Source: Pseudomonas asiatica (GTDB lineage Bacteria > Pseudomonadota > Gammaproteobacteria > Pseudomonadales > Pseudomonadaceae). Taken from it: a stretch of DNA of 64,000 nt. The notes under the pieces were generated by a model, which was not told where the DNA came from, made no database searches, and saw nothing but the letters and a program-made list of their open reading frames with translations. This document shows, in pieces, positions 34,419 through 43,964 of this stretch. The DNA is taken from the NCBI RefSeq assembly GCF_009932335.1, contig NZ_BLJF01000001.1:1922001-1986000 (forward strand), in the 5' to 3' direction. Within the stretch, counting starts at the first letter, position 1; every line of letters starts with the position of its first letter. The translations under genes and the position numbers were made by a program.

Positions 34419-35321
34419 ATGGATCTTAGGGACCTCACTTACTTCGAGACCATTGCCCGAACGGGTCATCTCGGTAAAGCTGCAGAGTTGTTGCACAAAA
34501 GTCAGCCTGCGCTCAGCAAAAGCATTCAGCGTCTCGAAGAGGCTTTAGGCGCGCAGCTTTTCAGACGAGAAGGCAGGAGAATAAGGCTCACTGAGGTTGG
34601 CGAGCTCCTTCTCCAGCGCGGGCGGCAGTTACAACTGAGCATTGCGGAGACCGAGCGCGAAGTACGAGACTTTGCGAGCGGGCAAATCGGGACTATACGC
34701 CTGGGCTGTTCCGCGAGCATGGCCGAGCACCTCCTTCCGCAGTTGGCATCCTTCTTGTTGGAGCGCGCTCCCGAGCTGCGATTGAAGCTCTCGATCGGCC
34801 AAGATGACATTCTCAGGGAGTCCCTGAGCTCCGGCCGCCTGGATGCGATTATTTGCCCTTTGAATGCTGGTGATCCCCATCTGCTCACCTTCCCGATTCT
34901 TCAAGATGAAGCTGTCGTCGTGGCCAGCGCAGATCATCCCGTCTTCTCTTCTCTTATCAGCATCGCAGCGCTATGCCAATACCGCTGGGTTCTGCCTGGT
35001 GATGCAGTCGCCTCCAGACGCTGGATCGACGAGGCATTCAGGTCACATCAGTTGCCTGCTCCTACGGTGCAGATTGAAGCAAATGCCGTTTCATTGTTGC
35101 CGAGGCTGATAGCCAAGACGCAATTACTGAGCTTTCTGGCCCGGGAAACGTTAGTGTCTGGACGTTGGCAATCCACTCTAAGAGAGGTCCCTATTCAAGA
35201 GACGACGATGACTCGGACCGTCGCGGTTTCAGTGCGAGCGGAGGCCTATCTGGCACCGGCTGTGCGACTGATGGTCGAGTTGCTGAAGGCTGACGGAAAG
35301 CGATTTTTCACAGAGATCTGA
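34419..35321 (+). CDS. LysR-family transcriptional regulator
   Basis: A 300-residue protein beginning [20 protein letters not shown] with the HTH ([20 protein letters not shown]) and effector domain ([20 protein letters not shown]). It is divergent from the AbrB-like gene and lies about 100 bases upstream of the thiolase gene in the same orientation, so it could act on both. Effector unknown. Confidence 0.87.
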   Translation: MDLRDLTYFETIARTGHLGKAAELLHKSQPALSKSIQRLEEALGAQLFRREGRRIRLTEVGELLLQRGRQLQLSIAETEREVRDFASGQIGTIRLGCSASMAEHLLPQLASFLLERAPELRLKLSIGQDDILRESLSSGRLDAIICPLNAGDPHLLTFPILQDEAVVVASADHPVFSSLISIAALCQYRWVLPGDAVASRRWIDEAFRSHQLPAPTVQIEANAVSLLPRLIAKTQLLSFLARETLVSGRWQSTLREVPIQETTMTRTVAVSVRAEAYLAPAVRLMVELLKADGKRFFTEI

Positions 35322-35424
35322 TTCCAGTCAGTGGAACTCGCTCATTGTCACTGCCGAAGTGCTCTCCGACACTGTGGGCGCGCGTCGATTGGCTGCGCTA
35401 ACCACTCTTGTAAGGAGAGCTCTG

Positions 35425-36642
35425 ATGAGTCGCGATGTCTTCATCTGTGATGCAGTACGCACCCCGATTGGCCGTCTGAATGGTGTCCTTTCTGCAGTGA
35501 GGGCGGATGACCTTGCTGCTATCCCACTCAAAGCGTTGATTGAGCGCAATCCAGGTATCGATTGGGCCGCCGTGGACGAAGTCTTCATGGGGTGCGCCAA
35601 CCAGTCAGGTGAAGACAATCGCAACGTGGCACGCATGGCGCTTTTACTCGCTGGGCTCTCTCCTTCGGTACCTGGTGTGACGTTGAATCGGCTGTGCGCA
35701 TCCGGTCTGGAAGCTATTGGTGCGGCTTTCAGGGCGATTGCTAATGGGGAAATGGAATTGGCCGTTGCCGCAGGTGTTGAGTCGATGACTCGTGCACCCT
35801 ACGTCATGGGAAAAGCTGACGGCCCGTTTGGGCGTACGCAGAAACTTGAAGACACGACGCTCGGTTGGCGCTTCATCAATCCGGCAATGGAAAGCGCGTA
35901 CGGTGTCGATAGTATGCCGATGACCGGTGACAAAGTTGCCCAGCAGTACGGCATTTCTCGTGAGGATCAGGACGCCATGGCTCTGCGTAGTCAAATACGA
36001 GCTGCTAGCGCGATCGAGCGCGGGTTTTATGCTGAAGAGATTGTTCCCGTCATCATTCCCGGCAAAAAGGGCGAAACCGTTGTGGTGTGTGATGAGCACC
36101 CCCGTCCTGAAACCACTGCAGAAGCGCTGGCCAAACTCAAACCGGTAAATGGTCCTTATTGCACGGTAACTGCTGGCAACGCTTCAGGCCTGAATGACGG
36201 CGCCAGCGCGATGATCCTCGCTAGTGCTGATGCGGTAGACAAGTTCGGTCTAAAACCTCGTGCCCGGGTCCTTGGAATGGCCAGCGCCGGTGTTTTGCCT
36301 GAAGTAATGGGAATTGGTCCAGTCCCTGCTGTGCGAAAACTTCTGCAACGGCTGAACATGACAATTGATGCTTTCGACGTCATTGAGCTCAATGAAGCGT
36401 TCGCAGCGCAAGGATTGGCAGTGATGCGCGAGCTCGGTTTGCCAGATGACAGTGAGCGAGTGAACCCCAACGGTGGAGCTATAGCGCTGGGTCATCCTTT
36501 GGGGATGAGCGGAAATCGACTGGTCTTGACAGCGGTGCACCAGCTCGAGAAGACGGGGGGACGCTTTGGTGTGGCCACGATGTGCGTGGGGGTGGGACAA
36601 GGCTTGGCGCTGGCCTTCGAACGTATCGACGCTGTCACCTAG
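35425..36642 (+). CDS. Acetyl-CoA acyltransferase, beta-ketoadipyl-CoA thiolase type
   Basis: A 405-residue thiolase: nucleophile Cys91 in [30 protein letters not shown] near 355, and MCVGVGQG near 388. It resembles the paaJ product at 55485 along its whole length, including the [17 protein letters not shown] block, so it belongs to the PcaF/PaaJ group that cleaves 3-oxoadipyl-CoA. It probably does the final cleavage for module A. The start at 35425 is set by AAGGAG; an open frame extends further upstream. Confidence 0.88.
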   Translation: MSRDVFICDAVRTPIGRLNGVLSAVRADDLAAIPLKALIERNPGIDWAAVDEVFMGCANQSGEDNRNVARMALLLAGLSPSVPGVTLNRLCASGLEAIGAAFRAIANGEMELAVAAGVESMTRAPYVMGKADGPFGRTQKLEDTTLGWRFINPAMESAYGVDSMPMTGDKVAQQYGISREDQDAMALRSQIRAASAIERGFYAEEIVPVIIPGKKGETVVVCDEHPRPETTAEALAKLKPVNGPYCTVTAGNASGLNDGASAMILASADAVDKFGLKPRARVLGMASAGVLPEVMGIGPVPAVRKLLQRLNMTIDAFDVIELNEAFAAQGLAVMRELGLPDDSERVNPNGGAIALGHPLGMSGNRLVLTAVHQLEKTGGRFGVATMCVGVGQGLALAFERIDAVT

Positions 36643-36715
36643 AGAAAGATATTGCTGTGCTGGTGGACCATAAACCGCCAGCCTGACTGGGCCAGCAGCG
36701 TCTCTGTCCTTTGAA

Positions 36716-37642
36716 TCAACCGACGACCACGACACCAGGCAATTGGGCGATGACTTCACGAATCAAGGTAATGATCAAGCCAATGGCAGGATCACGCGCA
36801 TTGTCGATTCGCCATCCCAGTTCTATTGAGTAGCGCGGAAGGTTGATTGGGCATGGGTGGCATTGGACGTTGCTGACGCTGGCCAAGGCTTTGGCGGCAT
36901 GGGTCGGCAAGGTGGCCACGCAGTCGCTGTGCTGCAGAAGCGCGGGAAGCGCGGCGAAATGAGTGGTTGAAGCCTCCACTGTGCGATTCAGCGACTGCGC
37001 AGCTAGCACCTCATCAACCACGCCCACATAGCCGCCCGATGAAACCAGAATGTGGCGCTTTTCAAGGTAAGACCCGGGTGTCAGCAGGGTGGCGTCAGCA
37101 CGGGCCGCAGTAAGGCAGGTGTAGTCACCCGTTGCAAGCGCCAGCCGCCCCAGCGTCTTCGAGGCCACGGCGCCCGATGTCAAGGCAAGATCAAATTGCC
37201 GGTTCATCAAAGCATCGCTTGCCAGCAAGCTGTGGGTTTGCTTGAACACTAGGCGGATACCAGGCGCCTGTTCCCGGACTTTGTCGATCAACAGCCTGCC
37301 AATTGCCAGTTCGAAGTCATCCGACATGCCCAGTGCAATGGCGCGCCCGTGAATCGCCGCATCGTCATGGAGTGCCAACATCAGCCCCTGACGACACTTG
37401 TCCAGCGCGGCGGCCACGATAGGGCGCAATTCCTCGCTTTTTGCGGTGGGTTTAAGGCCTCGTCCTGTCCGTTCGAACAAGTGGTCACCGAACACTGCCC
37501 GTAGTCTGGATAGAGCAGCGCTCACCGCTGATTGGGTAATGCCCAGGCGAATGGCGGCGCGGCCCGCGCCTCCTTCCTCATACAAGGCTTCGAAAACCTT
37601 GAAGAGGTTCAGGTCCACAGAGGCGATGTCCAGCTTTTTCAT
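36716..37642 (-). CDS. LysR-family transcriptional regulator (NodD/NahR-like start)
   Basis: A 308-residue regulator whose HTH region (VDLNLFKVFEALYEEGGAGR, LGITQSAVSAALSRLRAVFG) resembles the NodD/NahR/LeuO branch. The effector domain contains GRAIALGMSDDFELAIGRLL. It is divergent from the nitrilase-like gene with 152 bases between them. The ATG at 37642 is the conventional position; a GTG at 37666 is possible. Likely regulator of the nitrilase gene. Confidence 0.85.
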   Translation of the reverse strand: MKKLDIASVDLNLFKVFEALYEEGGAGRAAIRLGITQSAVSAALSRLRAVFGDHLFERTGRGLKPTAKSEELRPIVAAALDKCRQGLMLALHDDAAIHGRAIALGMSDDFELAIGRLLIDKVREQAPGIRLVFKQTHSLLASDALMNRQFDLALTSGAVASKTLGRLALATGDYTCLTAARADATLLTPGSYLEKRHILVSSGGYVGVVDEVLAAQSLNRTVEASTTHFAALPALLQHSDCVATLPTHAAKALASVSNVQCHPCPINLPRYSIELGWRIDNARDPAIGLIITLIREVIAQLPGVVVVG

Positions 37643-37694
37643 GATTGGTGGAACCTTTCCAGGCACACAGGTAGCAGTCCCCCAATGCTGTCAC

Positions 37695-37715
37695 GATATG
37701 ATTGTAATTGATATC
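37695..37715. promoter_or_regulatory. Candidate LysR box between LysR and nitrilase genes
   Basis: GATAT and ATATC flank an AT-rich 11-base centre (GATTGTAATTG), giving a T-N11-A type palindrome typical of LysR sites. It is midway between the divergent starts at 37642 and 37795. Confidence 0.45.
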
Positions 37716-37794
37716 AGATCGAGTCGGTGCAGTATTGCTCAATAACGGATCGGGGCCGAACATTGCCTGCACTTACATCATGCGAGATCTCATC

Positions 37795-38718
37795 ATGTCC
37801 CGTATCACCGTTGCAGCGCTACAGGTTGGCTCCCATCCACTCGGAAAGGCCCAGACGCTGAAATCCATCATCGAGTATGAGGCCAAGATAAAGTCGAGCG
37901 GGGCGAAACTGGTCGTATTGCCCGAGGCGATCCTAGGCGGGTACCCAAAAGGGCAGATATTCGGCACTTTCCTGGGATATCGCTTGCCGGAGGGGCGTGA
38001 GACATTCCAAGCCTATTTCGAGAATGCTATTGATGTCCCCGGCGCGGAGACAGACGAGCTCGCTGCATTGTCCGAACGCACGGGAGCTCACCTGGTCGTC
38101 GGGGTGATCGAGCGTTCTGGTAACACGCTGTTCTGTTCCGCGCTGTTCTTCTCACCAGAGGGTGGACTCATCGCCAAGCACCGCAAGTTGATGCCAACGG
38201 GTACTGAGCGTCTCATCTGGGGGCAGGGTGACGGCTCGACATTACCTGTTGTCGATTCACCAGCCGGCAAGCTCGGCACGGCGATCTGCTGGGAAAACCA
38301 CATGCCGTTGTTACGCACTGCGATGTACGCCAAAGGCGTGCAGGTATGGTGCGCGCCGACAGTCGATGAGCGTGACGTCTGGCTGGCCAGCATGCGGCAT
38401 ATCGCTCATGAGGGGCGGATGTTTTTGGTTAGTGCATGTCAGGTGCAGAAATCGCCACTCGAACTGGGTATCGAGGTACCAGCCTGGGATCCTGACCGTC
38501 CCCTGATTCAGGGCAACAGTGTCATCGTCGGGCCGCTGGGTGATGTACTCGCCGGTCCACTGCGTGGTGAAGAGGGATTACTGACGGCAGAAATCGATCT
38601 TGATGAGTTGGTGCGTGCTCGCTACGACTTCGATGTGGTTGGCCACTATTCGCGGCCCGATGTGTTTTCACTGAGCGTCGATGAGCGCGCCAGGCCGGGT
38701 GTCGACTTTTTCAAGTGA
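37795..38718 (+). CDS. Nitrilase-family carbon-nitrogen hydrolase
   Basis: A 307-residue protein with the full catalytic triad: Glu44 ([13 protein letters not shown]), Lys131 ([16 protein letters not shown]) and Cys165 ([14 protein letters not shown]). The motif context ([20 protein letters not shown]) fits true nitrilases that hydrolyse a nitrile to acid plus ammonia, rather than amidases. The start is uncertain: ATG 37795 is used, with 37780 as alternative; neither has a clear ribosome site. Its acid product could feed the neighbouring pathway, but this is speculation. Confidence 0.87.
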   Translation: MSRITVAALQVGSHPLGKAQTLKSIIEYEAKIKSSGAKLVVLPEAILGGYPKGQIFGTFLGYRLPEGRETFQAYFENAIDVPGAETDELAALSERTGAHLVVGVIERSGNTLFCSALFFSPEGGLIAKHRKLMPTGTERLIWGQGDGSTLPVVDSPAGKLGTAICWENHMPLLRTAMYAKGVQVWCAPTVDERDVWLASMRHIAHEGRMFLVSACQVQKSPLELGIEVPAWDPDRPLIQGNSVIVGPLGDVLAGPLRGEEGLLTAEIDLDELVRARYDFDVVGHYSRPDVFSLSVDERARPGVDFFK

Positions 38719-38859
38719 GGAGTTTTCGGAACCTGCGGCAGGCTTTGATTAGCTTTGCGAAGCGCAAATGCGCCGTGATGTCGTCGCTCAGGCAGGGGCA
38801 GTGAAACGTGGATGTGCAGACCAAGGGCAGGCGCCTCGCGGCGCCCGTCCTGGTTTCGA

Positions 38860-39753
38860 TCAATGCGCGTACTGAGCTTTGGCAAACGTCGCAATAGCGT
38901 CGGCCATTGCCTTCGGTTGCTCAGGCGCCATCGCATGTCCGGCGTTTTTGAGCACCACCACCTGAACGCGATCGCCCAGCATGCTTTGCAGAACGCCTGA
39001 GAACCTGCGTGGGGCTACTGTGTCGGATTCACCCTGCAGGTCGAGGATCGGGGCCTTGCCAGCGGCGAAGTAGTCATCGACCGGTGTGGTATTGCGTGCA
39101 TGGGACTGTGCTTCATGCGTTTCGTCGTGCCATCCGCCAAGCCATACACGGGGGTCGTTGCCGGGGGCGAAGAATGCTTTGCGCAGGTAGACCAGACGTT
39201 GCTCTTCGGACAGAGACATGTCACCGGCCCCATCGATTGCCTGACGCATTTCGGCGTTGATGGGCTTCTCAGTCGATCCGGGTGGAACCTTGCCGGCAGA
39301 AGCCGCTGCGAGCACCACGCCGCGCACCAGGTCGGGCCTGTCGGCCGCCAGTTGTCGAGCCGGGAAGTTACCCCAGGCGTGCCCAACCACTACTACCGGC
39401 CCTTGTTTCTCGTGCTCGACAACTGCAGCGATATCGCGGGCAAAGTCATGGACTGAGAGCTTTTCCATCGGGCCTTTGCTTTGGCCTATGCCGCGGGGTT
39501 CAGGGCGCACCACCCTGAACCCATCTTGCTGCAGGTAATTTGCCACTTGGTCATAGTCACGACCCGAGCGTCCCAGCGAGGGAAGCATCACGATGATAGG
39601 ACCCTTACCTTGGGAGTTGACCTCGATCTGGACGTTGTCGTACCGCACCATTTCCTGTTGCACTGCATTCGTTGCGGCAGAGCTGCTAGCCATGGCGATG
39701 GAGGCAGCCAGCGTCAGGGACGCACCCATGATGAAGTGAGAAATCTTTTTCAT
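38860..39753 (-). CDS. Exported alpha/beta-hydrolase-fold protein with Ala at the nucleophile position
   Basis: A 297-residue protein with a signal peptide (to about residue 28). The alpha/beta-hydrolase core is clear (IIVMLPSLGRSGRDYDQVAN, VVRPEPRGIGQSKGP, GVVLAAASAG), and the acid and His are present (DLQGESDTVAP and NAGHAMAPEQP). The elbow reads GHAWG at 124-128, so the nucleophile is Ala126 instead of Ser. The product at 46623-47504 is a paralogue with the same change. The start overlaps the preceding binding-protein gene by 4 bases. A non-hydrolytic role (binding, isomerase or lyase) is inferred. Confidence 0.8.
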   Translation of the reverse strand: MKKISHFIMGASLTLAASIAMASSSAATNAVQQEMVRYDNVQIEVNSQGKGPIIVMLPSLGRSGRDYDQVANYLQQDGFRVVRPEPRGIGQSKGPMEKLSVHDFARDIAAVVEHEKQGPVVVVGHAWGNFPARQLAADRPDLVRGVVLAAASAGKVPPGSTEKPINAEMRQAIDGAGDMSLSEEQRLVYLRKAFFAPGNDPRVWLGGWHDETHEAQSHARNTTPVDDYFAAGKAPILDLQGESDTVAPRRFSGVLQSMLGDRVQVVVLKNAGHAMAPEQPKAMADAIATFAKAQYAH

Positions 39754-40562
39754 TGTTTTTTTCCTTGGGCAGTAAGTGATGGGGCAGGTTCAAGGCCGCT
39801 TTCCTCAAGCAATTTGTGAGCTTCGGCACTGTTGAGGTATTCAAGGAACTCACGTGCAACCTTGGTGTTAGAAGTGGTACTGGCCACGGCCGCATAAAAC
39901 CGGCTGACTTTCTGTACCTCCTCGGGAAGCGGGCCTAGGTAATCCACGCCAGGGGTTACCTTCAGTTCGCTGATCTGCTGCATGCCGATGTCCGCGTCGC
40001 CGCGAGCAAGCGCAGTGCCCACCAGTTCCTTGCCTTGAATCTCGACTGTTTTGTGCTTGACCGAATCGGTGATGCCCAAGCGAGCAAACAGCTCTGTCCG
40101 GATGTAGACACCACTAGCGCCTTGGGAATATGCGATTTTGTCAGAGCTGAGTAGCGCGGCACGCAGAGCGGACACGGTGGACACATCCAGGTGAGGATGA
40201 CCTTTTGGTACGCCTATGCCGATACGGGAGTCGGCGATTTCTCGGCGAGTGCTCATGTCGAAAGCACCTGTAGGTCCCAGTAGATCCAGGGTCTCGCTGG
40301 CCATGATGGCCAAGTCCATAGGCTCCTTGTGTTTGATTCGCTGGGGGATGGACTCAGGAGAGTCTCCCATCGAAGGTCCCCAACTAATGCTGAGTGTGTT
40401 GCCACTGGCTTTCTCGTACGCTGGCTGTAGTTGGGCCATGGCCCCCTTCAGCGCACCGCTCGCGATTATCTTGAGCTCGGATGCTTCAACGCCGGCAGAG
40501 AGGGTCAGAAGACCGGCGAGGCCAGTCGAGAGCAGTAGCGGAGCAGATCTTGTTTTTTTCAT
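39750..40562 (-). CDS. ModA-like extracellular substrate-binding protein
   Basis: A 270-residue protein with a signal peptide cleaved near residue 28 (GVEAS-ELKIIASGALKGA). The mature part resembles the molybdate/sulfate-type class II binding fold (LKGAMAQLQPAYEKASGNTL, DLAIMASETLDLL, ADIGMQQISELKVTPGVDYL). No permease or ATPase gene is adjacent, and its stop overlaps the start of the exported hydrolase-fold gene. Related orphan proteins are often annotated as molybdate-binding, but an organic-acid ligand is more plausible here. Confidence 0.78.
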   Translation of the reverse strand: MKKTRSAPLLLSTGLAGLLTLSAGVEASELKIIASGALKGAMAQLQPAYEKASGNTLSISWGPSMGDSPESIPQRIKHKEPMDLAIMASETLDLLGPTGAFDMSTRREIADSRIGIGVPKGHPHLDVSTVSALRAALLSSDKIAYSQGASGVYIRTELFARLGITDSVKHKTVEIQGKELVGTALARGDADIGMQQISELKVTPGVDYLGPLPEEVQKVSRFYAAVASTTSNTKVAREFLEYLNSAEAHKLLEESGLEPAPSLTAQGKKQ

Positions 40563-40587
40563 ATAGCTACCTTAGGAAGGGCGCACT

Positions 40588-41523
40588 TCAGGCGCCGCGA
40601 GTGTTAACGAACAGCGAATACAATGAGGTTGTGGAGGCCATCAGCAGGCGATTGCGTCGCGGGCCGCCGAAGCAGAGGTTGGCGCATCGCTCAGGCAGAT
40701 CAATGTGTCCAATAGGAGTACCGTCAGGTGCGAAGACGCGAACCCCATCCAGGCCAGGCTCGGGAGCGCCCCAGCCACACCACAGGTTTCCGTCCACGTC
40801 GACGCGTATGCCATCGGGCAGGCCATGGCCTGCATCGATGAGTTCCCTGCGCTCGCTGAGCTGGTTCTGGTCATCGACGCTGTATGCGACGATGCGGCGT
40901 GGGCGAGCTCTCGACTCGACCAAGTAGAGGATTTTCTCGTCGGGTGAGAATGCGAGTCCGTTAGGACCTTCGACATTTTCGGCAACGCAGTGAAGCTTTC
41001 CGTCCGGCGTTAGGCAGTAAACGTTAGCCGGCAGCGCTGCTTCGCCTTGACGGCCCATGTAGTCACTGACCAAGCCAAAGGGCGGATCGGTGAACCAGAT
41101 ACTGTCGTCCGACTTCACCACGATGTCGTTTGGAGAGTTGAGTGGCTTGCCTTCAAAGTGACTCGCCAGAACGGTGATGCTGCCGTCGTATTCCGTGCGT
41201 GTGACTTGTCGACCACCGTGTTCACACACCAGCAGGCGGCCTTGGCGATCACGCGTCATCCCATTGGCCTGATTGGCCGGTTGGCGAAACACGCCGAGGA
41301 CACCGGTGGCTTCATCCCACCGCATGATGCGGTCGTTGGGCAGATCGGTGAGCAGCACATACCGGCCATCTGCGAACCAAGCCGGCCCCTCAGCCCACCG
41401 CATTCCCCCACCCAAGCGTTCCACTTTTGCGTGGGCGAGGCGGTAATGTGCAAAGCGTGGGTCAAGCTCCCGTACGGCCGGATCAGGCACACGGGTGCTT
41501 GGACGCCAATCTCTATCGTCCAT
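40588..41523 (-). CDS. SMP-30/gluconolactonase-family lactonase
   Basis: A 311-residue six-bladed beta-propeller protein: RLGGGMRWAEGPAWFADG at the N-terminus, SPNDIVVKSDDSIWFTDPPF near residue 140 and GLPDGIRVDVDGNLWCGWG near 245 match the metal-binding Glu/Asn/Asp pattern of the family. Members hydrolyse sugar or other lactones. No signal peptide. Fifth gene of the minus-strand operon that begins with the DctA-like symporter. Confidence 0.87.
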   Translation of the reverse strand: MDDRDWRPSTRVPDPAVRELDPRFAHYRLAHAKVERLGGGMRWAEGPAWFADGRYVLLTDLPNDRIMRWDEATGVLGVFRQPANQANGMTRDRQGRLLVCEHGGRQVTRTEYDGSITVLASHFEGKPLNSPNDIVVKSDDSIWFTDPPFGLVSDYMGRQGEAALPANVYCLTPDGKLHCVAENVEGPNGLAFSPDEKILYLVESRARPRRIVAYSVDDQNQLSERRELIDAGHGLPDGIRVDVDGNLWCGWGAPEPGLDGVRVFAPDGTPIGHIDLPERCANLCFGGPRRNRLLMASTTSLYSLFVNTRGA

Positions 41524-41559
41524 TATTCGTTTCCGTCAGTGTGTTGAAACCAAAAGAGC

Positions 41560-42504
41560 TCAGCGGTACAAGCGGGCCGGGTTGTCGACCAGAACGGCTT
41601 GTTTCAGTGCAGGGCTGTCACATACCTGTTGAATGAAGTTGAGCAGTTGGCGGTCATCCGGAGGGGAGCCCTTGATGTTTGGATGCGGCCAATCGGAGCC
41701 CCAAATCGCGCGTTCCGGGGCATACTCCAGAAACTCGCGAACGTAATCCAGAGCCTGCGGCCACGGGCCAGGTTGACCCTGCATGGCGCGATCGATACCG
41801 GAGAGCTTGATCCATCGGGCCGAATGCTCAAGATGCTTCTTCAGAGCAGCAAGCTCTTCTCTATCGAGGGGTTGGGTGAAATCTGGGCGCGCCATGTGAT
41901 CAATGACCAGAGGCGTCTTCAGGTCCTTCCACTGGTCCAGGAACGGCAACAAAGTGTGTAGTTCTCCGTGAACCAACACATGCCATCCAAATGGAGCAAC
42001 ACGTTCGGCCAGTTGTCGCAGCTTTTGAGGATCCCGTGCGCCCGGCAGGTGCCCCATTAGATTGAAACGGATGCCACGCAGCCCGCCGTCGTGCAGAACC
42101 TGCAGCTGTTCATCGGTGGTTGTTTCGTCGATCAGACCAACGCCGCGGTAGTGTCCACCGCTCTCAGCGATTGCGGCCAGGATGGCGGAGTGATCCGTTC
42201 CATAGGGTGCAGCTTGAACAAGCACACCGTGCTCAATGCCAAGGCGCTGATGCAACGCCAGAAGATCTGAAAATGGCGCGGGGGCGGGAGTGTATGCGGC
42301 GTTCGCAGGGAGTGGGAAACGATCCCAGGGGCCGTAAATATGGGTGTGGCAATCCCACATCCCAGGCGCATTGGTTGGGCTGGACATGGAGGCTCCAAAT
42401 GTCTGGCTGGTTGCTTCGCCGAGTAGGGTGATAGCTGCTGCAGCGATGGCTGTGTGCTTGATGAACAGGCGTCGTGAGGCCTGAACTTGATTTAGATCGT
42501 CCAT
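41560..42504 (-). CDS. Tat-exported amidohydrolase, 2-pyrone-4,6-dicarboxylate lactonase-like
   Basis: A 314-residue protein. Residues 10-35 form a twin-arginine signal (SRRLFIKHTAIAAAAITLLG). The rest is an Amidohydrolase_2 barrel with DCHTHIYGPWDRFPLP, LVIDHMARPDFTQPL and IWGSDWPHPN, a set shared with LigI-type pyrone-dicarboxylate lactonases, which are normally cytoplasmic. It probably hydrolyses a lactone or pyrone-like intermediate in the periplasm. Genes on either side encode an SDR and an SMP-30 lactonase. Confidence 0.82.
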   Translation of the reverse strand: MDDLNQVQASRRLFIKHTAIAAAAITLLGEATSQTFGASMSSPTNAPGMWDCHTHIYGPWDRFPLPANAAYTPAPAPFSDLLALHQRLGIEHGVLVQAAPYGTDHSAILAAIAESGGHYRGVGLIDETTTDEQLQVLHDGGLRGIRFNLMGHLPGARDPQKLRQLAERVAPFGWHVLVHGELHTLLPFLDQWKDLKTPLVIDHMARPDFTQPLDREELAALKKHLEHSARWIKLSGIDRAMQGQPGPWPQALDYVREFLEYAPERAIWGSDWPHPNIKGSPPDDRQLLNFIQQVCDSPALKQAVLVDNPARLYR

Positions 42505-42563
42505 AGTGACCTGCTCTTATTGTTTGTCGGTGGACGGGGGCCATGGCCGGCCCCCTATAGAAA

Positions 42564-43382
42564 TCAGCCGCAGCGAACGGTCATGCCGCCGTCGACGACG
42601 ATCTCGGTACCAGTCACGAAGCGCGACTCATCACTGGCCAGGTACAGCGCGGCGTAAGCGGTGTCACGACCGTCGCCCATGAAGCCCAGTGGAATTCGAG
42701 CCAGGCGGGAGTCGAGCAGCTTGTTTACGTCGCCGCCGGTGCGCTGCCCTGCGAGACGGACTTCGACCATAGGCGTATGCAGCTGACCGGGTACCACGGT
42801 ATTTACGCGAATACCTTTGGGGGCGTACTCAACGGCAGTAACACGGCCTAGTTGGATGACGCCGGCCTTGCTCGCGGCGTAGGCGACTTGCGCCGAGCCG
42901 GTGAACCGAATGCCAGACGTCGAAGCAGTGTTGATGATTGAGCCGCTGCCTTTTGCCTCCATTACCGGGATCACGTGTTTACAGGTCAGGTACACACTTT
43001 TCAGATTCAGAGCGATCTGGGCGTCGAACTTGTCCTCTGGCAGGGCAACTGCGCCACCCGCGGCGGAGCCGCCGACGTTGTTCACCAGGATGTCTACAGT
43101 CCCGTACGCTTGCTTGCAGGCTTCTACCATGGCAGCTACCGCTGAGCTGTCGGTGACGTCGCAGGCATACGGCGTCACTTCACCACCCGCTTCACGAATA
43201 CGGCCCAGCGTTTCCTCCATGGCGCCGAGGTCGCGATCGACAGCGAACACCTTGGCGCCGGCAAGGGCGAACAGTACTGCCACGGCACGGCCATTACCCC
43301 AGCCGGCACCCACACAACCTGCACCGGTGACGATGGCGACCTTGCCTTTCAAGCGATCGCTGGTTGGAATATCTTCAGTCAT
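42564..43382 (-). CDS. Short-chain dehydrogenase/reductase
   Basis: A 272-residue SDR with a modified cofactor loop (VTGAGCVGAGWGNGRAVAVL, two residues longer than the standard TGxxxGIG), NNVGG near residue 102, Ser in NTASTSGIRF, and YAASK near 170. It ends VTGTEIVVDGGMTVRCG as is usual. Third gene of the seven-gene operon. The odd loop is shared with SDRs annotated in aromatic/terpenoid catabolism, from memory. Confidence 0.86.
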   Translation of the reverse strand: MTEDIPTSDRLKGKVAIVTGAGCVGAGWGNGRAVAVLFALAGAKVFAVDRDLGAMEETLGRIREAGGEVTPYACDVTDSSAVAAMVEACKQAYGTVDILVNNVGGSAAGGAVALPEDKFDAQIALNLKSVYLTCKHVIPVMEAKGSGSIINTASTSGIRFTGSAQVAYAASKAGVIQLGRVTAVEYAPKGIRVNTVVPGQLHTPMVEVRLAGQRTGGDVNKLLDSRLARIPLGFMGDGRDTAYAALYLASDESRFVTGTEIVVDGGMTVRCG

Positions 43383-43392
43383 GGGGTAATCC

Positions 43393-43953
43393 TCAATTCA
43401 ACGTGGTAGGCAGTTCGGGAGCGACACCAGCCGGTGGCGGCACTTCGAAGACCTTGATAGTCATGGAAATCAGCGTGTAGTAGCCGGCAATGCCAACGAG
43501 ATCGACTGCGGCGTCGTTACCCAGCAGCTCAATGAACTCTTTGTAGAGGCCGTCGCTAATGCCGCGGGTATCGTGCAGTTCACGAACGAAGCGATAAACC
43601 AACGCCTCATCGGCTTTCTGAAAGCTCGGCTCTTTCCCATCGCGTATGGCGTCGATGATCTCGGGAGCCAGGCCGGCCTCCAGAGCAAACGGTTTATGTG
43701 CAGCCCACTCATACTCTGCGAGCCAATGACGCCCCATCAGCAGAATGGCCAATTCAGAGAGGCGCGGTTCCAGGCAGCTGTCGTAGCGGCAGTAGCGACC
43801 AAGGGCCTGGGCGCACTCAGCCAGTTCTGGTCGATGTAGCCAGATGGCGAGCGGGCCGCGGACGCCTTTGCGTGGGCCGTTGGCGATGCGGTCGTAAACG
43901 ACACGCTGGGCGTCATTCAGTTGTTGCGGATCAATGGGAGGCAAGCGATTCAT
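43393..43953 (-). CDS. Carboxymuconolactone-decarboxylase-family protein
   Basis: A 186-residue AhpD-like helical protein ([60 protein letters not shown]). The CxxC redox pair of AhpD peroxidase partners is absent, so decarboxylase or isomerase-type chemistry is more likely than alkylhydroperoxidase activity. Located between the SDR and symporter genes (gaps of 10 and 11 bases). Confidence 0.84.
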   Translation of the reverse strand: MNRLPPIDPQQLNDAQRVVYDRIANGPRKGVRGPLAIWLHRPELAECAQALGRYCRYDSCLEPRLSELAILLMGRHWLAEYEWAAHKPFALEAGLAPEIIDAIRDGKEPSFQKADEALVYRFVRELHDTRGISDGLYKEFIELLGNDAAVDLVGIAGYYTLISMTIKVFEVPPPAGVAPELPTTLN

Positions 43954-43964
43954 GGCCGTTCCTG

